64,000 nt of DNA from Flavobacterium psychrophilum DSM 3660 = ATCC 49418 (GCF_002217405.1 NZ_MUHE01000030.1:62001-126000); one strand, 5' to 3'; shown: positions 48,965 to 58,091, counted from the stretch's first letter. The notes: generated by a model from the sequence alone, not told the origin. Program-made: numbers and translations.

Positions 48965-50104
48965 ATGATTAAGGAAAGAGTTTTTCTCTCTACATCTCAC
49001 CTATGCGGTTTAGAAAAAAAATTTATAAAGCAGGCTTTTGTAAATAATGAAATTACCACAGGAGGGCCTAATGTAACTGGTTTCGAAGCAGATTTAGAAA
49101 AATATATAGCACAAGAATCTCACGTTGCAGCACTGAGTTCAGGAACAGCTGCCTTGCATTTGGGACTAATTCTATTGGGGGTAAAACCTCAGGATGAAGT
49201 TATTTGTCAAAGCATGACCTTCTCGGCATCGGCAAATCCTATTATGTATTTGGGTGCTACCCCTATTTTTATAGATAGCGAATTAGATACTTGGAATATG
49301 TGTCCAATAGCACTCGAAGAGGCTATTAAAGACAGCATTTCGAAAGGTAAAAAACCCAAAGCCATAATATCTGTTCATCTCTACGGAATGCCCTATAAAA
49401 TAGATGATGTAAAAGCTATTTCCCAAAAATATGACATTCCAGTACTTGAAGACAGTGCCGAAGCTTTAGGAAGTTCTTACAAAGGACAAAAATGTGGTAC
49501 TTTTGGCGATATTAGTGTTTTGTCATTTAATGGAAATAAAATCATAACCACTTCAGGAGGTGGTGCTTTATTGGCTAGAAATAAAGCAACTAAAGACAAA
49601 GCCGTTTTCTTAGCAACACAAGCCCGTGATAATGCACCACATTATCAGCATAGTGAAGTAGGATATAATTACAGAATGAGTAATATTTGTGCAGGCATAG
49701 GTCGTGGGCAAATGCAGGTGCTAGACCAGCATGTTGGTTTTAGACGCGATATGCATCAATTGTACGTAGGTTTTTTTGCCACTATCGATGGGGTTACTGT
49801 GCTTACGGAACCCAATCCTGATTATTATTCTAACCATTGGTTAAGTGCCATTGTTATAAATCCAGACAAGACAAACGGAAAAACGCGTGAAGATTTGCGA
49901 TTGGCACTAGAAAAAGCAAATATAGAAAGTCGTCCTTTGTGGAAACCTATGCACTTGCAACCTGTTTTCGAGTCTTATCCTTATTATGGCACCCAAGTTT
50001 CAGAACAATTGTTTGCAAACGGATTGTGTTTGCCGTCGGGTTCAAATTTAACAAACGAAGAAAAAAAGAGAATATTTGCCGAAATTAAGATATTTTTTTA
50101 CTAA
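48965..50104 (+). CDS. DegT/DnrJ/EryC1-family aminotransferase, PglE-like
   Basis: 379-aa PLP enzyme with LSSGTAALHLGL, the PLP aspartate in LEDSAEALGSSY, and the lysine in SFNGNKIITTSGGG. The GNKIITTSGGG motif is typical of the PglE/WlaG group that makes UDP-4-amino-4,6-dideoxy-GlcNAc. The probable substrate supplier is the WbpM-like dehydratase encoded next, whose product could also go to the WbpV-like reductase. A NeuD/PglD-like acetyltransferase at 62960 could act on its product. Confidence 0.82.
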   Translation: MIKERVFLSTSHLCGLEKKFIKQAFVNNEITTGGPNVTGFEADLEKYIAQESHVAALSSGTAALHLGLILLGVKPQDEVICQSMTFSASANPIMYLGATPIFIDSELDTWNMCPIALEEAIKDSISKGKKPKAIISVHLYGMPYKIDDVKAISQKYDIPVLEDSAEALGSSYKGQKCGTFGDISVLSFNGNKIITTSGGGALLARNKATKDKAVFLATQARDNAPHYQHSEVGYNYRMSNICAGIGRGQMQVLDQHVGFRRDMHQLYVGFFATIDGVTVLTEPNPDYYSNHWLSAIVINPDKTNGKTREDLRLALEKANIESRPLWKPMHLQPVFESYPYYGTQVSEQLFANGLCLPSGSNLTNEEKKRIFAEIKIFFY

Positions 50105-50369
50105 TTTGCAGCACTTTATAAAAGATAAACCTCCATACATAGTGTGTTGTTTTCTGTTTTATAAATTGTGGTTTTAATAAATATACCAGCACAAGAGGTT
50201 TAATTTGTTTATTTGTCAAAAAAACGAAAGAATTTTTATAGATATTGATAAATATGTATTTAAATTGTTTTAATAAGGCACGGGATTTTTTTTAAATATT
50301 CGCCCAAAAAAACAAAAGTTTATTAATTGAAGGTGGTCATAAGACAATGTGTTTTAAAGTGAAGTTAGC

Positions 50370-52337
50370 TTGGAAATAGAAAAAAAAAAAATAATACAAT
50401 CTGCGTTACAACAGATTTATAGGTATAGTTCAAAGTCAAATTTTACTATTCGAAATTTAGGTTATTTGCCTAGATGGATTATATTATTTATTGATATTGG
50501 TGTTATTTCGATGGCGGGTTTCTTAACCTTTTATTTGTTTAAAGGAATAGGCTTGCAATATTTTGCCTCTCATAATGAAGGATGTAAGTTTGTTTTGTTT
50601 TTTGTAACAAATATTTTCTTTTTTTGGTGGTTTAGAACTTATTCAGGAATTATTAGGCACTCCTCATTTATAGATGCAATCAAGATTCTTTTTTCACAAT
50701 TTTTTACCTTTTTGGTTTTAGTTGTTTTTAATTTTCTTTTTTCAGTTTATTTTAATGATGATTTGTTTCTTAACACGGCACTAGTTGTAAATGTGATTAT
50801 CTCTTTTTGTTTGCTATTTTTGTACAGGGTATTAGTTAAACAATTTTTTGAATCCTACCTCAAAGGGGTTGGTAGTACAAAGTTAGTTCGTGCTATTGTT
50901 TACGGATCAGATGCTAATGCTATCTCTGTGTCTAATGCGCTAATTTCCGAAATCCCAATGCGGTTTAAGTTGTTGGGATTTATAGACAAGCACAATTCGA
51001 ACTCAACCAAAAGGATTTTAGACTTGCCTATTTTAAATCAAAAAAAACGCATACCTGTGCTCATGCGTTCTATGCACGCAACAGCATTAATCATTGCCGA
51101 CAAAGCACTTACAAAAGAAGAGCAAATAGCAATTGTAGATGAATGTTTAGAATTTAATATAAAAGTATATACAGTTCCTTTGATATCCGATTGGGAAAAT
51201 CAGGAAGAAATAGCCAAAAAAATAAAGAGTTTTCAAATAGAAGACTTATTAGAACGCAAACCAATAGTTTTAGATAATAAATTAATATCTTCGCAAATAA
51301 AAGGGAAAGTAATTTTAATTACTGGAGCTGCAGGTTCTATTGGGAGCGAAATTGTAAGGCAAATTATTTGTTTTTCTCCTGATATTTTAATCGTTCTAGA
51401 CCAAGCAGAAACGCCTTTACATGAATTAACTTTAGAAATTCAGAAGCTAAATTTAAAAACCAAACTAGTGTCGCTTGTTGCTGATGTAAGAAACTTAGTC
51501 GGTTTAGAACGAATATTCGACCAGTACAGACCAAGTTTGGTGTACCATGCTGCGGCTTACAAACATGTGCCACTTATGGAAGAAAACCCTTCGCAAGCCA
51601 TATTTGTAAATGTAATGGGAACCAAAAATCTTGCAGATTTGTCCTTAAAATATAACGTAGAAAAATTTGTAATGGTTTCTACCGATAAAGCTGTAAATCC
51701 TAGCAACGTAATGGGAGCCAGCAAGCGAATTGCCGAGAAATATGTGCAATCTTTGTATTTTGAGAATAAAAATAATCCTTCTTATACTACAAAGTTTATT
51801 ACTACCCGCTTTGGAAATGTACTAGGGTCTAATGGTTCTGTGGTGCCACTTTTTTCTAAACAAATTGCCGAAGGAGGTCCAATAACAATCACGCACAAAG
51901 ATATAATTCGTTATTTTATGACCATTCCAGAAGCCTGCCAGTTAGTTCTAGAAGCAGGTGCTATGGGGCAAGGGGGCGAGATTTATATTTTTGACATGGG
52001 TAAACCAGTACGAATATATGATTTAGCTACAAAAATGATCCGTTTGGCCGGTTTCGTACCAGATAAGGATATAAAGATTAAAATTGTAGGATTGCGACCA
52101 GGCGAAAAATTATACGAAGAATTGCTAAATGATAACTCGAAAACACTCCCAACGCACCACGAAAAAATAATGGTGGCACAAGAGCAAATAGAGGTGTACC
52201 ATGAGGTTCAAACCGCTATTTTAGAAATTATTAAAGCTTCTAATGCTTATGATAATAACTTGATAGTTACAAAAATGAAAATGCTAATTCCAGAATTTAA
52301 AAGTATGAACTCTACTTTCGAGATGCTGGATAATTAA
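50370..52337 (+). CDS. Membrane-bound UDP-GlcNAc 4,6-dehydratase, WbpM/PglF-like
   Basis: 655-aa enzyme with four N-terminal TM helices (about 30-150), a CoA-binding-like Rossmann region (about 165-290) and the dehydratase domain with GAAGSIGSEIVRQI near 318. Its catalytic SxDKAVNPSNVMGASK has Met in place of Tyr, as usual for this family. ATG starts would remove conserved N-terminal sequence, and an in-frame TAA lies 15 bp upstream, so TTG at 50370 is the most plausible start. The 265-bp upstream gap has no gene and no exact TAnnTTTG site. Confidence 0.85.
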   Translation: MEIEKKKIIQSALQQIYRYSSKSNFTIRNLGYLPRWIILFIDIGVISMAGFLTFYLFKGIGLQYFASHNEGCKFVLFFVTNIFFFWWFRTYSGIIRHSSFIDAIKILFSQFFTFLVLVVFNFLFSVYFNDDLFLNTALVVNVIISFCLLFLYRVLVKQFFESYLKGVGSTKLVRAIVYGSDANAISVSNALISEIPMRFKLLGFIDKHNSNSTKRILDLPILNQKKRIPVLMRSMHATALIIADKALTKEEQIAIVDECLEFNIKVYTVPLISDWENQEEIAKKIKSFQIEDLLERKPIVLDNKLISSQIKGKVILITGAAGSIGSEIVRQIICFSPDILIVLDQAETPLHELTLEIQKLNLKTKLVSLVADVRNLVGLERIFDQYRPSLVYHAAAYKHVPLMEENPSQAIFVNVMGTKNLADLSLKYNVEKFVMVSTDKAVNPSNVMGASKRIAEKYVQSLYFENKNNPSYTTKFITTRFGNVLGSNGSVVPLFSKQIAEGGPITITHKDIIRYFMTIPEACQLVLEAGAMGQGGEIYIFDMGKPVRIYDLATKMIRLAGFVPDKDIKIKIVGLRPGEKLYEELLNDNSKTLPTHHEKIMVAQEQIEVYHEVQTAILEIIKASNAYDNNLIVTKMKMLIPEFKSMNSTFEMLDN

Positions 52338-52344
52338 ATAAAAT

Positions 52345-52372
52345 AATACGCTTTTAAGAACGAAAGCGTATT
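52345..52372 (+). terminator. Hairpin between the dehydratase and second wza-like gene
   Basis: AATACGCTTT (52345-52354) pairs perfectly with AAAGCGTATT (52363-52372), with an 8-nt loop. No long T-run follows, so it may attenuate or stabilise rather than fully stop transcription. Confidence 0.55.
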
Positions 52373-52392
52373 TAGAACGTTAAATTAAAACA

Positions 52393-53190
52393 ATGAAGAA
52401 CAGAAATTTATTACTATTTTTTTTATTAGGGCTAAACTTACTACTAGTAACCTCTTGTGTTAATAAAAAACAAATCGCATATTATCAGAACCTAGATCAA
52501 GTGGCTACTCAGGAAGTAACCAATCATTTTGAATCTAAAATTCAACCAGACGATTTGCTTATGATAGTAGTTTCTACACCTGATCCAGAAGCTGCCGTAC
52601 CATTTAATCTTGAAACAATTTTAACCCCCGCAGCCATTGGTCAAACAAATCTAGCCCAAAGACAACAGCAATTGTATTTAGTAGACACCAATGGACTAAT
52701 TCAGTTTCCCGTTTTAGGAGAAATAAAAACTGGAGGGCAAACAAAATCAGAAGTCATTGCGGTTATTAAAAGCAAGCTAAAAAAATATATAAATGATGCC
52801 ATTGTAAATGTGCGGATCGTTAATTTTAAAGTAACTGTGCAAGGAGAAGTTACAAGACCTGGTAGTTTTACTATTGCTAGTGAGCGTGTTACGTTGCCAG
52901 AAGCATTGAGTTTGGCAGGAGATTTAACAATTTTCGGAAAAAGAGACAACATTATTTTGGTTAGAGAAATAAACAATAAAAAAACATTTAATAGAGTAGA
53001 TATTACAAAAGCCGATTTTATTCACTCCCCATATTATTACTTATCTCAAAATGATTTAATATATGTAGAGCCTAATAAAGCCAAATCGAGAACAGCAACA
53101 GGATTTACTCAAAACGGACCAATTTGGATTGCTATTGCCTCATTATTAGCATCGATCGTGACGTCAATATTTATAATTAATAAAAAATAA
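52393..53190 (+). CDS. wza: Polysaccharide export lipoprotein, Wza-like (second copy)
   Basis: 265-aa outer-membrane export lipoprotein. The signal peptide ends in lipobox VTSC (Cys about 22). The Poly_export segment has IQPDDLLMIVVSTPDPEA, and SLBB-like repeats include VQGEVTRPGSFTI and SPYYYLSQNDLIYVEP. A C-terminal hydrophobic helix is present. Same architecture as 26786-27574 but clearly diverged. Followed 8 bp later by its own Wzc-like partner. Confidence 0.88.
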   Translation: MKNRNLLLFFLLGLNLLLVTSCVNKKQIAYYQNLDQVATQEVTNHFESKIQPDDLLMIVVSTPDPEAAVPFNLETILTPAAIGQTNLAQRQQQLYLVDTNGLIQFPVLGEIKTGGQTKSEVIAVIKSKLKKYINDAIVNVRIVNFKVTVQGEVTRPGSFTIASERVTLPEALSLAGDLTIFGKRDNIILVREINNKKTFNRVDITKADFIHSPYYYLSQNDLIYVEPNKAKSRTATGFTQNGPIWIAIASLLASIVTSIFIINKK

Positions 53191-53198
53191 ATTTCTAC

Positions 53199-55559
53199 AT
53201 GTTTAATACTGTAAATAATAATGAAGAGAATACGCTAAATATTAAAGATTTAGTGTTTAATTATTTGTCTCATTGGAAGTGGTTTTTATTAAGTATTACT
53301 TTGTTTTTTATAGGCGCAAAGTTATATTTACGATATTCAATTCCTGAATACAAATCGCAAACAACCTTATTAATTAAAGGAGATGAATCTGGCGGGATGT
53401 TATCAGAACTTTCAGCTTTTCAAGACTTGGGAGGGTTTTCTGGAGCAAAAAAAGATATTGATGACGAAATGGAGGTTTTGAAATCTAGATCTCTCATAGA
53501 AAAAACAATCAAAGCAGGTAAATTTTACCTTTCGTATGTTTTAGAGGGACGCATTAAATCTTCCGAAGTATATAAAGAAAACCTCATTGCGATTGATTTT
53601 AAACAAAAAACCGAAAAATTCTTTGAAAAAGATACTACTTTAATTGTTAAGGTTTTATCTCCTAAAAAATTCGAATTGTTTAACGCAGATAATAATAGTG
53701 TAGGGAATTTTAATTTCGGTCAGTTAATATATTCAAAAGAATTGGGGCCTTATGTTGTTAACATAAAACCTAAGTATCTTAAAAATTTGAATTCTAAAGT
53801 AGTTGTACATTTAGAATCCTTAAAAAAGGCCACGAATAAGTTTAAAGCTAAATTAAATGTAGGAACAATAACTAAATCTACAAATGTTTTAGAAATTTCG
53901 TTTACAGATCCGATTAAAGAAAAGGCTGAAGATTTTTTAAATCAATTGGTTGCTATTTATAATAATGATGCGATAATTGATAAAAATTCAATTTCCGAAA
54001 AAACGGCTAAATTTATAAACGAGAGATTGGCTATTATTACGGGAGAACTAGATGGTGTAGAGAAGGATGTAGAGAAATATAAAAATCAAAATCAAATAAC
54101 CGATCTTTCTACCGAAGCTGAATTGAATCTTAAAAATTCTAGCGAATCGACTAAAGAAGAAATTATTGTAGCCACACAACTTAAGGTTGTTGGAATCATG
54201 ATAGATTTTATTAGAAAAAACAACAATGAAGACATTATACCTGCTAATATTGTTCCCGATGATAATAATTCATCGGCACTAATTGCAGAATATAATAACT
54301 TAGTTATAGAAAGAAATCGAGTACTTAAAAGCTCGACTTCAGAAAACCCTGTCGTTATTAGGGTTAATGATAAAATAGATTTGTTAAAATCTAGTATCTC
54401 AGAAAGTTTGAATAGATTAAAATCCTCTTTGGTTGTAAAAAATAACGCCATTATTAATCAGGGGAATATAGTTGAAGGGCGAATTTCTAAAATTCCTAGG
54501 CAAGAAAGAGAGTTTAGAGGTATTTTTAGACAACAACAAATTAAGGAAGAATTGTATTTGTATTTGTTTAAAAAGCGAGAAGAAACAGCCATTACCTTAG
54601 CAGCCACTGCACCAATTTCTAGAGTTGTCGATTACGCCTATTCTTCAGATTCGCCTATATCACCTAAAAAAAGCTTTATTTATTTATTTTCTTTAATCTT
54701 AGGATTTTTTATTCCTTTTTCAATCATCTATATATTAGATTTATTGGATACCAAAGTAAAAACCCGTCATGATTTAGATAATAATCTCTCTATTCCTTTT
54801 ATAGGAGATGTACCACATTCTGATGAGAATAACCAAATCATGCAGGCTGGTAGTAGAACAAGCTCATCGGAGGCTATACGTATTGTTAGAACTAATTTAG
54901 AATTTGTTTTAAGTAATATAGAAAATGATAATAACGCAAAAACTATATTTTTGACCTCTACCTTGTCTGGAGAAGGAAAGACATTTATAGCCATTAATCT
55001 TGCGGCAACTATTGCTATCTCAGGAAAAAAGGTATTGCTTATAGGTATGGATATTAGAAACCCTAAACTAGACGAATACGTAAAATTACCTTCTAGAGGA
55101 CTTACAAATTATTTGTCAGCCAGAGATTCAGATATTAAAGATTTTATAGTAAATCAAAAGGGTTACGAGAGTTTCGATATTCTTCCAGCAGGTGTCATTC
55201 CGCCTAATCCGGCAGAATTATTAATGGGCAAAAAGCTCGATTCTATGTTCGAAAAATTAAAATTAGAGTATGATTATATCGTTGTAGATACTGCTCCAGT
55301 AACTTTGGTTACAGATACTTTGCTTATAGCTAAAAACGCTGATGCTTTTGTGTATGTAGTGCGTGCTAATTATCTGGATAAATCATTCTTGAAAAAACCA
55401 GAAGCTTTGTATGTAGAAAATAAATTGCCTAATATGTGTGTGTTGCTTAATGACACAAACAATGTTGCAGGGTATGGTTACGGATATTATAAAGATGCAC
55501 CAAAACAGTCTTGGTATGAGAAAATGTTTAATTTTTCATTCTTTTCTCGAAGTAAATAA
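53199..55559 (+). CDS. wzc: Polysaccharide co-polymerase and tyrosine autokinase, Wzc-like (second copy)
   Basis: 786-aa protein: TM near 30-50, Wzz-type periplasmic part with coiled coil, second TM near 490-515, then a BY-kinase domain with SGEGKTF (about 590), GMDIRNPKL and IVVDTAPV (about 690). The tail has a shorter tyrosine cluster (GYGYGYYKDAPKQSWYE) than the first copy. The gene ends at a bidirectional terminator facing the PHP phosphatase, its likely dephosphorylating partner. Confidence 0.9.
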   Translation: MFNTVNNNEENTLNIKDLVFNYLSHWKWFLLSITLFFIGAKLYLRYSIPEYKSQTTLLIKGDESGGMLSELSAFQDLGGFSGAKKDIDDEMEVLKSRSLIEKTIKAGKFYLSYVLEGRIKSSEVYKENLIAIDFKQKTEKFFEKDTTLIVKVLSPKKFELFNADNNSVGNFNFGQLIYSKELGPYVVNIKPKYLKNLNSKVVVHLESLKKATNKFKAKLNVGTITKSTNVLEISFTDPIKEKAEDFLNQLVAIYNNDAIIDKNSISEKTAKFINERLAIITGELDGVEKDVEKYKNQNQITDLSTEAELNLKNSSESTKEEIIVATQLKVVGIMIDFIRKNNNEDIIPANIVPDDNNSSALIAEYNNLVIERNRVLKSSTSENPVVIRVNDKIDLLKSSISESLNRLKSSLVVKNNAIINQGNIVEGRISKIPRQEREFRGIFRQQQIKEELYLYLFKKREETAITLAATAPISRVVDYAYSSDSPISPKKSFIYLFSLILGFFIPFSIIYILDLLDTKVKTRHDLDNNLSIPFIGDVPHSDENNQIMQAGSRTSSSEAIRIVRTNLEFVLSNIENDNNAKTIFLTSTLSGEGKTFIAINLAATIAISGKKVLLIGMDIRNPKLDEYVKLPSRGLTNYLSARDSDIKDFIVNQKGYESFDILPAGVIPPNPAELLMGKKLDSMFEKLKLEYDYIVVDTAPVTLVTDTLLIAKNADAFVYVVRANYLDKSFLKKPEALYVENKLPNMCVLLNDTNNVAGYGYGYYKDAPKQSWYEKMFNFSFFSRSK

Positions 55560-55564
55560 TAAAT

Positions 55565-55595
55565 AAAAGAGAGGTAATTTAATTACCTCTCTTTT
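55565..55595. terminator. Bidirectional terminator between wzc and the PHP phosphatase
   Basis: Two 15-nt arms (55565-55579, 55581-55595) are perfect reverse complements with one central base. Flanking A and T runs serve both strands. The right arm overlaps the stop codon of the minus-strand gene. Confidence 0.85.
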
Positions 55596-56319
55596 ATTTA
55601 AATAACTGATTGTTTGCAAAGGCCTCTTTAAGGGGTTGCAAATCTTTTATTGTAACTATTTTGTCGAAAGAGGCAATATGTTTTTTGTGGTGTACATCAG
55701 ACCCTACAAAATCTATTAGGCCTTTTTTTAATAATTTTTCGGCCGTTTGCGCAACAGATTCACCATAATACCCAACGGTAGATAATAGATTGATTTGAAA
55801 TAAGCAACCCGCATTTTTTAATTTTTGGTATTGGTTGAAATCATTGTGGTAAAAAGTGTATCGCTCAGGGTGTGCTAAAACAGGGATGTATCCCCCTAAT
55901 TGCAAATCGAAAAGAATATCGTAAAGCTGTATCGGTGGGTTTAAATAAGACATTTCGACCAAAACATAATTGTCCTTTAGGGTTAGAATTTCTCCTTTTT
56001 TAATCAAGGAGACAAAATGATCGTTCATTAAGTATTCGGCAGCAGCCTTAAGGGGTACTTTATTGTTCAGATTTAAATTCGTTTCTAACTCAAGGGCTTG
56101 TATTTTATCCTTGGTGTTGTCCCAAAAGCCACTAAAAATATGGGGTGTTGTTATAAAGCTGGAAACCCCCATGTTTTTTAAACTATCAATTAAAAATAAG
56201 GTTTCATCGAAGGTTTGTGCGCCATCATCGATTCCTGGTAGCAAGTGCGAATGGATGTCGATATGATTATCAGGAATTAAATCCTTGAGTATGGTTTTAT
56301 TTTTTTTTAAAAAAAGCAT
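55594..56319 (-). CDS. PHP-family protein-tyrosine phosphatase, CpsB/YwqE-like
   Basis: 241-aa metal-dependent phosphatase that dephosphorylates BY-kinases. PHP metal ligands are seen in IDIHSHLLPGIDDGA, TTPHIF, AAAEYLMND, LAHPERY and the C-terminal GSDVHHKK. It is convergent with the second wzc, its probable substrate, and has its own promoter element. Confidence 0.88.
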   Translation of the reverse strand: MLFLKKNKTILKDLIPDNHIDIHSHLLPGIDDGAQTFDETLFLIDSLKNMGVSSFITTPHIFSGFWDNTKDKIQALELETNLNLNNKVPLKAAAEYLMNDHFVSLIKKGEILTLKDNYVLVEMSYLNPPIQLYDILFDLQLGGYIPVLAHPERYTFYHNDFNQYQKLKNAGCLFQINLLSTVGYYGESVAQTAEKLLKKGLIDFVGSDVHHKKHIASFDKIVTIKDLQPLKEAFANNQLFK

Positions 56320-56346
56320 GATAATTTATTTGAAAAACTATTCTCA

Positions 56347-56354
56347 CAAAAGTA
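56347..56354 (-). promoter_or_regulatory. Candidate -7 element for the PHP phosphatase gene
   Basis: On the minus strand this reads TACTTTTG, an exact TAnnTTTG match, 27 bp before the ATG at 56319. Confidence 0.5.
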
Positions 56355-56649
56355 GTGTTTTTTAAGGGTATATTTGTTGTTTGTTTAAAAATAAGTTGTT
56401 AATATTATTAATAATATGTTAGATGCGTTTTTTTTTTGGCGATTTTTACGGTTTGTTATCTAAGTTTTATGTATAAAAGGCATCTCTTTTTTTATACTGC
56501 AGTTTCCTATCATCATACACGGTAATTAAGGAAATTGTTTTTCACTGTCCGCAAACAATACCAAGTGGTTAAAAAAAGGAGGTGGCAAAAATTACAAAAA
56601 TTATCACTAATTTTTATTTACGGGGCTTAAAAAATGGTGTTAATTTTTG

Positions 56650-56705
56650 TAATTCGTGGCCGAAAGTGCACCATAGTACAAGCTACGAACAGTGGCAAAT
56701 TGTGT
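56650..56705 (+). repeat. 56-bp direct repeat, copy 1
   Basis: It begins TAATTCGTGGCCGAAAGT and ends AGTGGCAAATTGTGT. It matches 59598-59653 at 51 of 56 positions in the same orientation. Similar sequence (GCTTAAAAAA) also precedes both copies, so the shared block may extend about 25 bp to the left. Confidence 0.8.
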
Positions 56706-56774
56706 GTGTGGTGTTGTAAATGGTTTTTCAGAATAAATAATGAACTTATGTAGTGGTTAATTATTTGGTTGACT

Positions 56775-57473
56775 CTAAATAGAAAAACCATATTTAAAGG
56801 AAAGTGCAAAAATTTGTCCTGTAGAGTGATAGTCAATTTGCTCTTGGGTAACCTTGTTTAAATTGTGTTTTATATATCCGTTTAATATGTTTTTGCTTAG
56901 TGGACGGCAGTATTTTATACCAAATAACCAAATGTTGCCATTTTTAAACCTACCTTTAATCCCTATTTCTGGTATTACATTAAACGCAAATTTATTAGAC
57001 TCTTCGGTTACAGAATTAACATTGTCTAAATCTGTACCATCTGTTTTGTTTAAACTGTTATAGTTCAAAAAATCAGCAGATAATTTAGATCCAATATAAA
57101 ACCGTAAATTAGTGTTACTAGCATTGAAAGGAATGTCATAATAGCCACCAACAAAGACCGAAGGGTAATATTGTGTTTGTTTAACTTCAAGAGTTGAGTT
57201 TGGTTTTTTTCCTAAAATATTCCATTGTCTCATATTTTGAGCAATACCAGCCTCAAAAGACATTTTATTATCCCATTCAAGAATAACCGAAGCAGAAATT
57301 TTTATGTTGTGGTTTTTTTCTTCTTCATTTACTATCGAACTCAAAGATGGTGATTGCGATTTGTAATGAGTTATTAAAAATCCTCCTTCTAATTCGGCAG
57401 CTATATAGATTCTGTCTTGCGAAAAAGAGCTATGAATCATAATTAGGCATAAAAATAGTAGTACTTTTTTCAT
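56775..57473 (-). CDS. Secreted outer-membrane beta-barrel-like protein, unknown function
   Basis: 232 aa from the ATG at 57473. It begins with a signal peptide (MKKVLLFLCLIMIHSSFSQ, cleavage probably after SFSQ). The body has alternating hydrophobic/polar strands with aromatic ends (YYPSVFVGGYYDIPF, LRFYIGSKLSADF, NIWLFGIKYCRPL), and it ends in FKYGFSI, with a near-terminal aromatic as in beta-barrels. An upstream in-frame ATG (57518) is rejected because it would put 15 charged residues before the signal peptide. Its ATG overlaps the upstream lipoprotein stop (ATGA), so the two are probably co-translated. Function not recognised. Confidence 0.65.
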   Translation of the reverse strand: MKKVLLFLCLIMIHSSFSQDRIYIAAELEGGFLITHYKSQSPSLSSIVNEEEKNHNIKISASVILEWDNKMSFEAGIAQNMRQWNILGKKPNSTLEVKQTQYYPSVFVGGYYDIPFNASNTNLRFYIGSKLSADFLNYNSLNKTDGTDLDNVNSVTEESNKFAFNVIPEIGIKGRFKNGNIWLFGIKYCRPLSKNILNGYIKHNLNKVTQEQIDYHSTGQIFALSFKYGFSI

Positions 57474-58048
57474 TTTTGTAAGTTTATTGTGTTTTGACCC
57501 GATAATATGTTTGTGCATGAACTAGATAATAAGCTTCCAGTTAATTTAATAGGACTAGTTAAAGTCATTTCAAAAGTTTGATTTTCACAAAATCGACACT
57601 GTGAATCATGCAAATTCAAATAAGCATTTCCGGGAATTATTGTTAATTTGTTATTTGCAAATGTACCAGTACAAGTATATCTGGCTTCCATATAATTTGT
57701 TAACCAAGGGTTGTCAGAGTCATTTTCATGAATAATTTTTAAATCTGCCGTTACTTGGCTTGTCGTTTGTGTATAGCTTAAAACATTAAGCTCCATTTTC
57801 ATGTTTGAATAGCATGATTTTTCGCTGTAAAAAGTTCCTTTCCAAAGACCCAATATACTTCCTGACGGTATTGGTGTTGGTATTGGTGTTGGTGTTGGTG
57901 TTGGCGTGGGTATTGGCGTAGGTATCGGTATCGGATCGGATGCTTGGATTTTTTTTGAATTATAAACGACTTCAAGTTCGTTTTTTGAACAGGAGGATAA
58001 CATACCTGCAAATAGAAAAACAGAAATAAAAAATTTTACTTTAATCAT
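57470..58048 (-). CDS. Lipoprotein with Pro-Thr/Ile repeat linker, unknown function
   Basis: 192 aa from the ATG at 58048. The signal peptide ends with lipobox LSSC (Cys about 20). About residues 38-62 are a P-x repeat (Pro alternating with Ile or Thr, 12 prolines) acting as a rigid linker. The C-terminal domain of about 130 aa begins GSILGLWKGTFY and looks like a lipocalin-like or beta-sandwich fold with several cysteines (KSCYS, RYTCTG, SQCRFCENQ, SSSCTN). Coupled by ATGA overlap to the beta-barrel gene. An upstream in-frame ATG at 58078 is less likely, as it adds a hydrophilic stretch before the signal. Confidence 0.6.
   Translation of the reverse strand: MIKVKFFISVFLFAGMLSSCSKNELEVVYNSKKIQASDPIPIPTPIPTPTPTPTPIPTPIPSGSILGLWKGTFYSEKSCYSNMKMELNVLSYTQTTSQVTADLKIIHENDSDNPWLTNYMEARYTCTGTFANNKLTIIPGNAYLNLHDSQCRFCENQTFEMTLTSPIKLTGSLLSSSCTNILSGQNTINLQK
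57867..57934 (-). repeat. Hexanucleotide repeat tract inside the lipoprotein gene
   Basis: On the plus strand, variants of GGTGTT and GGTATT repeat for about 68 bp. On the coding strand they give alternating Pro and Thr/Ile. Changes by whole 6-bp units keep the frame and would alter linker length. Confidence 0.8.
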
Positions 58049-58068
58049 AATATTTAAATTTAAAATTG

Positions 58069-58091
58069 AATATTGCATTTAGTGCAATATT
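58069..58091. repeat. 9-bp hairpin in the lipoprotein leader
   Basis: AATATTGCA (58069-58077) pairs with TGCAATATT (58083-58091) around a 5-nt loop, 21 bp upstream of the lipoprotein ATG. It could be an operator or leader structure. Confidence 0.5.

Larger units (their letters stand above)
56320..56774. other. 455-bp intergenic region
   Basis: It holds the phosphatase promoter element at the left and copy 1 of the 56-bp direct repeat at 56650-56705. The rest is A/T-rich with no credible reading frame. A 69-aa frame on the minus strand (56627-56836) overlaps the repeat and has no support. Confidence 0.6.
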
